From positions 1-6,309 of the forward strand of contig CALBSE010000076.1 of NCBI GenBank assembly GCA_937927725.1: DNA of 6,309 nt. Direction: 5' to 3'. The notes under the pieces were generated by a model, which did not search any database, was not told the origin of the DNA, and saw only the letters and a program-made list of their open reading frames with translations. Origin of the DNA: an uncultured Actinomycetes bacterium. Lineage in GTDB: Bacteria; Actinomycetota; Acidimicrobiia; Acidimicrobiales; Acidimicrobilacustridaceae. Position numbers and translations under genes: made by a program. How positions within the stretch are numbered: position 1 is the first letter of the stretch; each line of letters opens with the position of its first letter. Shown piece after piece: positions 1 to 6,275 of the stretch.

Positions 1-2
1 AA

Positions 3-1250
3 GAAGAACGCCCCGATATGGAAATCATCGTGAGCGGGTGCCTGGCGCAGAAAGACCGCGACGCCATTGCCGCTCGTGCTGGGCATGTCGACGTTGTTGT
101 CGGTACCCACAATGTGCATCGCGCGGTGGAGTTGTTGCATGAATCGCGACAGTCTGGTCCCATTACTGAAATCTGGGACGAAGCTCTTGATGACGCCGCG
201 ACATTTCCCTCGGCTCTCGCAGTGCGACGCGAAGTCGATTGGTCGGCCTGGGTCACCATTCAGGTTGGTTGCGACAACACGTGTGCCTACTGCATCGTTC
301 CCGCCGTTCGCGGTCGTGAGATCAGTCGTCCGTTCGGCGAATTGCTCACCGAAGTTGAGCGCCTTGCCAGTGATGGCGTCCGGGAAATCACCCTGCTCGG
401 CCAGAACGTGAACTCCTACGGCCGCGATCTCACGAGCGCTCGCCGTGCACTCGACCCCTCGGCTGACGACGCGGCCATCGTCGGAACACAGTGGCTCGAT
501 GATCGCCGTGCCCGACCGCTCTTTGCCGATCTTTTGACTGCAGTGAGCAACATCGATGGCATTGATCGCGTGCGGTTCACGAGTCCGCATCCCAAAGATC
601 TCCGTGACGACACGATTGCGGCGATGGCATCGAATCCGTCGGTGTGTCCGCATCTTCATTTCCCGTTGCAGTCGGGCAGCGATCGAGTGCTGGCGCTGAT
701 GCATCGCGGTTACACAGCGGAGCGTTACCTGGAAAAGCTTGCGGCAGCCCGTGCCGGAATCGCCGACCTTGCGGTGACGACCGACATCATCGTCGGGTAC
801 CCAGGCGAAACCGAAGCCGATTTCGAACGCACACTCGAAGTCGCTGCTGCGGCGGAATACGACTCCGCCTACACCTTTATCTTTTCGCCACGCGAAGGGA
901 CCGAAGCGGCCGACATGGTTGACCAGTTCTGTGACCCAATCGAAGTTGGCGATCGCTTCGAACGTTTACGCGTTGTCGTCGAACGCTCGGCCCTTGCCAA
1001 ACACATGGCTCGAATTGGTCGCACGGAACGCATGATCGTCGAGGGCCCGTCGAAGCGAGACCCCGAGGTCTTCACCGGCCGAACCGTGCAGAACAAATTG
1101 GTGCACTTCACGAGCGATCGCCCACTTCGTTCAGGCACCCTGGCGACTGCGCTGATCACTGATGCGTCGACGCACTTCCTGCGCGGCGAGTTGGTTGAAG
1201 TGCTCTCGGTTTCGCGTCACCGCACTCGTTTCGCAGTTACTGCAGGGTGA
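3..1250 (+). CDS. miaB: tRNA-2-methylthio-N6-dimethylallyladenosine synthase MiaB (5' partial)
   Basis: MiaB is a radical-SAM methylthiotransferase that adds the 2-methylthio group to N6-isopentenyladenosine at position 37 of tRNAs reading UNN codons. The frame is open from the window edge, so the Met codon at 18 is internal, and roughly the first 65-75 residues, with two of the three cysteines of the auxiliary cluster, lie outside. The third is the Cys of GCLAQ (nt 39-41). The SAM-cluster motif CDNTCAYC is at nt 270-293 (CxxxCxxC). Further family motifs are GQNVNSYG, SPHP, LQSGSDRVL and VGYPGET. A C-terminal TRAM-like RNA-binding region covers about the last 75 residues (GRT near nt 1077, then FLRGELVEV). 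Between GQNVNSYG and PLFADLL (about nt 423-518) there is an Asp/Arg/Ala-rich insert of about 32 residues, longer than in E. coli MiaB. The stop codon overlaps the start of miaA. The related RimO family is less likely because of the GQNVN and SGSDRVL motif versions. Confidence 0.95.
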   Translation, partial: EERPDMEIIVSGCLAQKDRDAIAARAGHVDVVVGTHNVHRAVELLHESRQSGPITEIWDEALDDAATFPSALAVRREVDWSAWVTIQVGCDNTCAYCIVPAVRGREISRPFGELLTEVERLASDGVREITLLGQNVNSYGRDLTSARRALDPSADDAAIVGTQWLDDRRARPLFADLLTAVSNIDGIDRVRFTSPHPKDLRDDTIAAMASNPSVCPHLHFPLQSGSDRVLALMHRGYTAERYLEKLAAARAGIADLAVTTDIIVGYPGETEADFERTLEVAAAAEYDSAYTFIFSPREGTEAADMVDQFCDPIEVGDRFERLRVVVERSALAKHMARIGRTERMIVEGPSKRDPEVFTGRTVQNKLVHFTSDRPLRSGTLATALITDASTHFLRGELVEVLSVSRHRTRFAVTAG

Positions 1251-2182
1251 GTTTGTCGCCACGGTTTCGTCCTAGCGGTCGACACCTCGCGCTTGTAGGT
1301 CCGACTGCATCGGGGAAGTCCTCGTTGGCAATGACATTGGCGCGCAGCCACACCGATATCGAACTCGTCACCGTTGATTCGATGCAGGTGTATCGCGGAA
1401 TGGATATTGGAACCGCGAAGCCAACGGCTGTCGAGCAATCCGAAATCGTTCATCATCTGCTCGATGTGTGTGATCCCGACGACGACTACACCGTGGCGCG
1501 GTTTCAACGCGACTGTTTGAGCGCGCTTGCCGATATTGAAGCTCGCGGCAAGCGTGCCGTGCTGGTCGGCGGCACCGGTCTTTACCTTCAGGCAATCACG
1601 GATGATCTTGAAATCCCGGCACGATTTGCCGATGTGCGCGCCGAACTTGAATCCGAACCCGACACCGCTTTGCTGTTCGCTCGCCTCCAGAGCCTCGACC
1701 CATTAGCGGCTTCGCGGATGGAGCCCACCAACCGTCGTCGCGTTGTGCGGGCGCTCGAAGTCACGGTCGGAAGCGGTCGGCAGTTCTCCTCCTTTGGTCC
1801 TGGTCTCGAGGAGTACCCGCCGGCGCCGTTCCCGATTGTTGGGCTCGAGATTGCACGTGATGGCCTCGACCAGCGGATTGCTCAGCGCTACGAGCAGCAA
1901 ATGGCCGAGGGCTTTTTGGCCGAGGTCCAGGCGCTGGTCGATCGCCCCGCCGGCCTCGGCCGCACGGCGAGACAAGCGCTTGGCTATGCCGAGTTGCTTG
2001 ATCACCTCGAGAACGGAACCCCGCTCAACACAGCGCTTGAAACCGCAGTGATGCGTACTCGTCGATTCGCCCGTCGCCAGCAACGGTGGTTTGGCCGAGA
2101 CCCCCGCATCAACTGGATTGCTACGAGCGGCGAAGTTTCGGCAAATGCGCTCGCCGAACTCGCCCTTGGGCTGGTTGACTGA
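1247..2182 (+). CDS. miaA: tRNA dimethylallyltransferase MiaA
   Basis: MiaA transfers a dimethylallyl group from dimethylallyl diphosphate to N6 of A37 in tRNA. This makes the i6A that MiaB then methylthiolates, so this gene and the one before it encode successive steps. The protein has 311 residues, normal for the family. The P-loop GPTASGKS is at residues 18-25. The substrate-binding stretch DSMQVYRGMDIGTAKP is at 44-59, GGTGLYLQA at 108-116, the Arg-rich NRRRVVRALE at 162-171, QALGYAEL at 243-250, and the C-terminal basic motif RRFARRQQRWFGRD at 272-285. The start is a GTG overlapping the miaB TGA (GTGA). No Shine-Dalgarno is evident, so initiation probably depends on ribosomes finishing miaB. 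A TTG two codons later is a possible alternative. Any ATG start would lie beyond the P-loop and can be excluded. Confidence 0.96.
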   Translation: MSLSPRFRPSGRHLALVGPTASGKSSLAMTLARSHTDIELVTVDSMQVYRGMDIGTAKPTAVEQSEIVHHLLDVCDPDDDYTVARFQRDCLSALADIEARGKRAVLVGGTGLYLQAITDDLEIPARFADVRAELESEPDTALLFARLQSLDPLAASRMEPTNRRRVVRALEVTVGSGRQFSSFGPGLEEYPPAPFPIVGLEIARDGLDQRIAQRYEQQMAEGFLAEVQALVDRPAGLGRTARQALGYAELLDHLENGTPLNTALETAVMRTRRFARRQQRWFGRDPRINWIATSGEVSANALAELALGLVD

Positions 2183-2189
2183 TCACACC

Positions 2190-3026
2190 ATGAGACTCAC
2201 AAAGCACCACGGCCTGGGTAACGATTTCGTCATCGCCCTCGAGGAAGTCAATGGCCCCCTCCACGGTGACGCAACCTTGGCGCGTGCACTTTGTGATCGT
2301 CGCCGCGGGATCGGTGCTGATGGATTCATCATCGGTTCTCGTCCCACTAATGGGGCGACTGCTCCTGATGGGCGACCAATCGATGTTGTGATGCAGCTTT
2401 GGAATGCCGATGGAAGTCGTGCCGAAATGAGCGGCAATGGCATTCGCTGTCTCGGCCAAGCACTCGCGATGGCCCGAGATGATCATCAAGCCACCTACGC
2501 CGTGTCGACCGATGGCGGGTTTCGTGAACTCGTCGTGCATGACGATGCGGAACATCGCCTCGCGAATGTCAGCGTCACGATGGGCCTCGTTGCCGATGGC
2601 CCGGCGATCCCTCAGGTTGTTTCAGAACGACTCGGCGCCGACCGCCATGCCACCGCCGACCTCGGCAACCCACACATCGTTGTCCTTGTCGCTGATCTCT
2701 CCGCAGTGGATCTTGTCGGTACCGGTGCTTGGATTGAGTCGCAGTTTGATGCCGGCATCAATGTGGAATTCATTTCGCCTGGTTCTGTGGCCGACTCACT
2801 TGATCTGCTTGTTTGGGAACGCGGCGCCGGCGTGACTGAAGCCTGCGGTACGGGCGCCACCGCAGCGGCAACTCTGGCTCACCAATGGGGGCTTGTCGGC
2901 CGAGAGGTCCTCGTCACCATGCCCGGTGGCTCAGCAGAAGTCATCGTTGCGGCAACTGCCGACGCCGAACCGATCCTGATCGGACCTTCGCAGCACATCG
3001 CCACTATTGAGCTCCCGGATGTCTGA
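2190..3026 (+). CDS. dapF: diaminopimelate epimerase DapF, with Ser in place of the first catalytic Cys
   Basis: DapF interconverts LL- and meso-diaminopimelate in the cytoplasm, the last step before peptidoglycan precursor and lysine synthesis. It has 278 residues, typical for the family. The motifs GLGNDFV (8-14), NADGS (72-76), SGNGIRC (81-87), GNPH (159-162), GINVEF (189-194) and ERGAGVTEACGTGA (210-223) match it closely. The second catalytic cysteine is Cys219. At the first position, Cys73 in E. coli (QCGNGARC), codon 81 is AGC, serine (nt 2430-2432). Cys87 corresponds to a different cysteine also present in E. coli and is not a shifted catalytic residue. The other motifs are intact and the gene sits between other core genes, so decay is unlikely, but whether the enzyme is a normal epimerase is open. 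The ATG lies 7 nt after miaA without a clear Shine-Dalgarno. The frame stays open into miaA, but residues before this ATG do not look like DapF. Confidence 0.93.
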   Translation: MRLTKHHGLGNDFVIALEEVNGPLHGDATLARALCDRRRGIGADGFIIGSRPTNGATAPDGRPIDVVMQLWNADGSRAEMSGNGIRCLGQALAMARDDHQATYAVSTDGGFRELVVHDDAEHRLANVSVTMGLVADGPAIPQVVSERLGADRHATADLGNPHIVVLVADLSAVDLVGTGAWIESQFDAGINVEFISPGSVADSLDLLVWERGAGVTEACGTGATAAATLAHQWGLVGREVLVTMPGGSAEVIVAATADAEPILIGPSQHIATIELPDV

Positions 3027-4371
3027 ACCAACCTCGCCGATTGTTGGTGATCACCGTGGTGGCTTCGGCGCATTCGCTGGTGAAAGTTCAGGACTTATCG
3101 ACAGAACGTTCCGTGAGCGGATCGTCCTTGTCGGCGTGACATTTCCCACTGAAGACGAGTTCGATACCGAACGTCACCTTGATGAGCTCGCCCTTCTTGT
3201 TGACACGGCAGGCGCCGACAGCATCGCCAGAGTGGTGCAGCGTCGACACGCTCCCGACCCCGCCACCTACCTAGGCAGCGGAAAGGTTGAGGAGCTTCGA
3301 GAATTGTGTGTGTCGGTCGATGCCGACACCGTGGTGTTCGACAACGAGCTTTCGCCGGCGCAGCAGCGAAACCTCGAAAAGTTGTTGGGACGTTCTGCGA
3401 TTGATCGCACCGCGGTCATCCTCGACATTTTCGGACAGAACGCGCACAGTCTCGAAGGCAAAGCGCAGGTCGAATTGGCGCAGATTCGCTATCGACTTCC
3501 GCGACTTCGCGGAAAGGGCAATCAGCTTTCGCGTCAGGGCGGTGGCATTGGCGCTCGACAGGGTGGTGGCGAAACGCAGCTTGAAGTCGACCGCCGACGA
3601 CTCCAGCGACGCATGCACAAACTCGAAGCCGATCTTCGAGAGATATCTCGAGTACGAGACACGCAAGCAAAGGCACGACAACGCTCTCGCCTGCACCGGG
3701 TGGCAATCGTTGGCTATACGAATGCAGGGAAGTCGACGCTTCTGAATTACCTCACCGATGCGGGTGTTCTTGTCGAAGACCGACTTTTCGCCACGCTCGA
3801 TGCAACGACTCGTCGTCTGCAACTACCTGGGGGTGAATCAGTCTTGCTTACGGACACGGTCGGATTTATCACCAAGCTTCCAACGCAACTCGTCGAAGCG
3901 TTTAAGTCCACTCTCGAAGTTGTCGTCGATGCTGATCTGTTGATTCATGTCGTTGATGGCTCGGCCGCGGATCCGGAAGCAAACATCGAAGCGGTCGACC
4001 GGGTTCTCAATGAGATCGGCGCTGCCGACGTTCCACAGATGCTCGTGGTGAACAAAATCGATATCGACCCCGACGGCGCCAAAGAGCTACTTGAAGACCA
4101 TCCCGGTTGTGTGGCGCTGTCGGCAAAAACGGGCGAGGGAGTCGCCGACATGCTGCGGACACTTGCCGACCGACTCCGTGGCCTTTCGACGATCACGGAA
4201 CTACTGATTCCCTTCGATCGCGGTGACCTTCTGGCTGCATTGCATCGTGAAGGCGAAGTCCTTGTCGAAAGCGCGGCCGACGGCGGAATGCTGGTTCGGG
4301 CCCGCCTTGACGAGGTTTCGGTGAGTCGTCTCCACGAGTACGTCGTGAACGGTCAGACTCTTCGGTCATGA
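3019..4371 (+). CDS. hflX: ribosome-associated GTPase HflX
   Basis: HflX is a GTPase that binds the 50S subunit and splits or rescues stalled 70S ribosomes, notably under stress. With the ATG start it has 450 residues, within the family range. An N-terminal HflX domain (about 30-155) contains YLGSGK and FDNELSPAQQRNLE. A Gly-rich loop (172-186) follows, then a basic helical stretch (about 190-225). The G domain has GYTNAGKS (232-239, G1), FATLDATTR (257-265, G2), DTVGF (279-283, G3), NKID (345-348, G4) and SAKTG (368-372, G5). A small C-terminal domain starts at about 390. The Gly-rich loop reads GARQGGGE where GxRGPGE is usual. I chose ATG 3019 (8-bp overlap with dapF, weak GAG at 3009-3011) over TTG 3007. 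The place next to miaA and dapF fits actinobacterial gene order. The stop codon overlaps the next start (ATGA). Confidence 0.95.
   Translation: MSEPTSPIVGDHRGGFGAFAGESSGLIDRTFRERIVLVGVTFPTEDEFDTERHLDELALLVDTAGADSIARVVQRRHAPDPATYLGSGKVEELRELCVSVDADTVVFDNELSPAQQRNLEKLLGRSAIDRTAVILDIFGQNAHSLEGKAQVELAQIRYRLPRLRGKGNQLSRQGGGIGARQGGGETQLEVDRRRLQRRMHKLEADLREISRVRDTQAKARQRSRLHRVAIVGYTNAGKSTLLNYLTDAGVLVEDRLFATLDATTRRLQLPGGESVLLTDTVGFITKLPTQLVEAFKSTLEVVVDADLLIHVVDGSAADPEANIEAVDRVLNEIGAADVPQMLVVNKIDIDPDGAKELLEDHPGCVALSAKTGEGVADMLRTLADRLRGLSTITELLIPFDRGDLLAALHREGEVLVESAADGGMLVRARLDEVSVSRLHEYVVNGQTLRS
3532..3570 (+). repeat. imperfect 15-bp direct repeat inside hflX
   Basis: Nucleotides 3532-3546 and 3556-3570 match at 13 of 15 positions with a 24-bp period, in frame. 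Both copies encode Arg-Gln-Gly-Gly-Gly, separated by Ile-Gly-Ala. They make up the Gly-rich loop of HflX. The second copy supplies the non-standard RQGGGE where the family usually has RGPGE, so a small duplication or copying event inside the gene is one explanation. Independent codon choice for similar residues is another. Confidence 0.6.
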
Positions 4372-5480
4372 GTTCAGGATTCACACCACCGCCGTATCCC
4401 TACGATCGCCTCGATGCGTTCAAAGCAATCGCCGCGGCGCACGAAGGTGGGATGGTTGATCTTTCCATCGGCGATCCCTTTGATCCACCGCCTTCGGTGG
4501 TGGTCGATGCACTTGCGTCATCGGCGAGTGAACGCAGTTATCCCGCGTCGATCGGATTTCCCGCGTATCGCGAAGCGGCCATTGGTTGGATGGAACGCGA
4601 ACTTGGCGTCACCGTTGGTCTGAAAGAACTCGCGGCGTGCATCGGCACCAAAGAATTTGTTGCCGGACTTCCGCATTGGCTCCGACTTCGCACTCCCGAA
4701 CGCGACACCGTTCTGTATCCAGCAATCAGTTATCCGTCCTATGCGATGGGTGCAGAGCTTGCTGGAGCGCGGGCAGTGCCCGTTCCTGTAACGACGGATG
4801 GTCGTAGCGATCTCGATGCCATCGACCCCGCCGACGCAGCGCGTGCGTTGTGTTTTTGGGTGAATTCACCCGGCAATCCCACTGGGCACCTCGACGATCT
4901 CAAAGCCGCAGCGGAATGGGGACGGGCCCACAACGTCCCGGTGATCTCCGACGAGTGTTACGTCGAATTCACGTGGGATGGTCCCGGTCGAACGATTCTT
5001 GAACACGGTCTCGATGGCGTAGTGGCCGTGCATTCGTTGTCGAAGCGTTCCAATCTCGCGGGTGTGCGCGCCGGTTTCTATGCCGGCGATGGCGATCTTG
5101 TTCACTACCTGTCAGAACTCCGCAAGCATGCCGGCTTCATGGTCCCGGGTCCGGTGCAGGCCGCAGCAGTTGCAGCGTGGAACGATCAGGCACACGTCGA
5201 AATTCAGCGACAGCGCTACCTCGAACGACTCCAACTTTTCCGCAAGGTGCTCGCAGGAATTGGTGTCGATGCGCCAATGCCAGAAGGCGCGTTCTATCTC
5301 TGGGCAGCAGCACCTGATGGCGATGCGTGGGCCTTAGTTGAGCGACTCGCGTCAGATGGAGGGGCATTGGTGTCGGCCGGAGAGTTCTACGGTCCCGAAG
5401 GAAGCGACTTCATTCGCGTCGCTGTCGTTCAATCAATGGAGCGTCTCGAACTCGTTGGACGACGCCTCGGAGTTCTCTGA
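4368..5480 (+). CDS. dapC: N-succinyl-LL-diaminopimelate aminotransferase DapC (actinobacterial type)
   Basis: This is a fold-type I, PLP-dependent class I/II aminotransferase of 370 residues. DapC makes N-succinyl-LL-2,6-diaminopimelate from N-succinyl-2-amino-6-ketopimelate with glutamate as donor. The N-terminus (FTPPPYPYDRLDAFKAIA, then DLSIGDPFDPP) is of the form I know from actinobacterial DapC. PLP-site residues visible are the NSPGNPTG loop (166-173), Asp195 in SDECY for the pyridine nitrogen, Tyr198, the Schiff-base Lys226 in SLSKRSNLAGVR, and Arg350 in FIRVA for the substrate carboxylate. Two genes upstream is dapF, of the same pathway, which supports DapC over a general aspartate- or alanine-type transaminase. 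The start ATG overlaps the hflX TGA (ATGA) with no Shine-Dalgarno, so it is probably translationally coupled. It is the last gene of the tightly packed run. Confidence 0.88.
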   Translation: MSSGFTPPPYPYDRLDAFKAIAAAHEGGMVDLSIGDPFDPPPSVVVDALASSASERSYPASIGFPAYREAAIGWMERELGVTVGLKELAACIGTKEFVAGLPHWLRLRTPERDTVLYPAISYPSYAMGAELAGARAVPVPVTTDGRSDLDAIDPADAARALCFWVNSPGNPTGHLDDLKAAAEWGRAHNVPVISDECYVEFTWDGPGRTILEHGLDGVVAVHSLSKRSNLAGVRAGFYAGDGDLVHYLSELRKHAGFMVPGPVQAAAVAAWNDQAHVEIQRQRYLERLQLFRKVLAGIGVDAPMPEGAFYLWAAAPDGDAWALVERLASDGGALVSAGEFYGPEGSDFIRVAVVQSMERLELVGRRLGVL

Positions 5481-5535
5481 ACTCGTCTGCTATCGATCCG
5501 TAACCAGTTGCAACCGAAACGCGACCATCTCCCCG

Positions 5536-5563
5536 TTGCTGTGTCCCTGAAGTGCGTCATGCT
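5536..5563 (+). promoter_or_regulatory. weak candidate promoter for the membrane-protein gene
   Basis: TTGCTG at 5536-5541 and CATGCT at 5558-5563 are spaced by 16 bp. The -10 candidate keeps only the A2 and T6 positions of TANNNT. It ends 6 nt before the ATG at 5570, which has no Shine-Dalgarno, so a leaderless transcript starting at or near the ATG is conceivable. The 89-nt gap after dapC is the only break in the gene run, which makes a promoter here reasonable. The match to consensus is poor. Confidence 0.25.
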
Positions 5564-5569
5564 CGGGTT

Positions 5570-6235
5570 ATGACCCAAATTGCGACTCCACCAATCGTCG
5601 TTCCGAAACGATCCAAAGCCGGGTTCATTTGGGCCGCGGCCATCTTTGTGTTGACGAGTGCCATCGGCATTGGCCTTGTGATCGGTTCGTTCGTTGTTCT
5701 CGCATCCTCAATTTCGGGATTCAAAGCGATCGACGCGGGTGAGACCGCAAAGATCCAACTCGGAACGGGCGAGTGGTACGTCTTCGGTGGTGCGTCCAGC
5801 AGTGTCGCGATGGGTCAGATCACGATCAACATCACTGACCCATCTGGAGCTCAAGTAACTCCCAATACCTCGGCTTCTTCGTACAGCGCTGACGACAACG
5901 GCATGAAGTACGAATCCTTTGGTTCCTTCGACGTGAAGACCGCTGGCATCTACACCGTGAGTGTTGATGGTCCCGCCGGTACGACTGCACGCATCGGGCA
6001 GATTTCATTGCTCGGTTTCATCGGCATGCTTGTCGGTGGCATCGCGATCGGCGCGTTGGGATTCATCGTTGCGTTGGTGGTGTTGATCGTGACGATTGTT
6101 CGTCGGTCGCGATCAAAACGCACAATGGCCCCGCCATTGCCACCTGCGGCACCGCCTGCACCGCCTCTAGCCACTGCAACTCCGGTGGTGACGCCGCCCC
6201 CGCCAGCACCTCCGGCACCACCTTCCGGAAACTGA
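5570..6235 (+). CDS. two-helix membrane protein with external beta-rich domain and Pro-rich tail, function unknown
   Basis: I do not recognise this 221-residue protein. A short N-terminus with Lys13, Arg14 and Lys16 precedes a long hydrophobic segment (about 18-48). A region of about 95 residues (50-145) is rich in Gly, Ser, Thr and alternating hydrophobics (ITINITDPSG, FDVKTAGIYTVSVDGP), like a small beta-sandwich such as the PPC-type domains of secreted proteins. That comparison is by eye only. A second hydrophobic segment (about 146-177) ends in the basic RRSRSKR (178-184). By the positive-inside rule both ends are cytoplasmic and the middle domain is outside. The last 36 residues contain 17 prolines. 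I prefer ATG 5570 to the in-frame GTG 5552: neither has a Shine-Dalgarno, but a possible -10 element lies 6 nt before the ATG. A role at the cell envelope is a guess from topology; the neighbouring dap genes do not by themselves assign one. Confidence 0.8.
   Translation: MTQIATPPIVVPKRSKAGFIWAAAIFVLTSAIGIGLVIGSFVVLASSISGFKAIDAGETAKIQLGTGEWYVFGGASSSVAMGQITINITDPSGAQVTPNTSASSYSADDNGMKYESFGSFDVKTAGIYTVSVDGPAGTTARIGQISLLGFIGMLVGGIAIGALGFIVALVVLIVTIVRRSRSKRTMAPPLPPAAPPAPPLATATPVVTPPPPAPPAPPSGN
6125..6232 (+). repeat. low-complexity Pro/Ala-coding stretch
   Basis: This C-rich stretch encodes the tail of the membrane protein. It is built of Pro-Pro pairs separated by Ala, Leu, Val or Thr, with PPAPPAPP close to the end. 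There is no exact nucleotide repeat unit, so it is a compositional rather than a tandem repeat. Such tails may be flexible spacers or bind partner proteins; which applies here is unknown. Confidence 0.6.
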
Positions 6236-6261
6236 GCACCGAGAGCGTGGCTCGCGGGCGG

Positions 6262-6267
6262 TAGCCT
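6262..6267 (+). promoter_or_regulatory. -10 element of a likely leaderless promoter
   Basis: TAGCCT fits the TANNNT form of actinobacterial -10 elements. It lies 8 nt before the ATG at 6276, and no Shine-Dalgarno intervenes. The position fits a transcript starting at or within a few bases of the start codon. No convincing -35 element is found 16-18 bp upstream. It would give the last gene its own promoter, apart from the upstream genes. Confidence 0.45.
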
Positions 6268-6275
6268 GCGCCGCT

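Noticed and set aside
949..1120. Two GCGATCGC octamers in miaB, reminiscent of the cyanobacterial HIP1 repeat
   Set aside because: GATCG is frequent in this sequence through codon usage, and two copies are not an enrichment. Gene content points to actinobacteria.
2091..2189. Upstream in-frame extension of dapF
   Set aside because: The extra 33 residues lie in the end of miaA and do not resemble a DapF N-terminus. The family starts just before the KxHGLGNDF motif.
2121..2555. Open frame of 144 codons on the minus strand opposite dapF
   Set aside because: Its product shows no family motif, and the + strand DapF is unambiguous.
3046..3055. 10-bp palindrome GGTGATCACC near the start of hflX
   Set aside because: Several palindromes of this length are expected by chance, and no second copy or operator context is seen.
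3497..3514. 7-bp perfect inverted repeat with a 4-nt loop inside hflX
   Set aside because: About this many such repeats are expected by chance in a window of this size. There is no T-run and it lies mid-gene.
3271..3822. Long open frame (183 codons) on the minus strand inside hflX
   Set aside because: It lies wholly antisense to a well-supported gene and its product has no recognisable motif. Such frames are expected in high-GC coding sequence.
5507..5514. GTTGCAAC palindrome in the spacer after dapC, considered as a terminator or operator
   Set aside because: It is short, has no loop and no T-run, and no repeated copy was found, so there is no support for either role.
6245..6255. GAGC-GTG-GCTC hairpin after the membrane-protein gene
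   Set aside because: A 4-bp stem with a 3-nt loop and no T-run is too weak to call a terminator.
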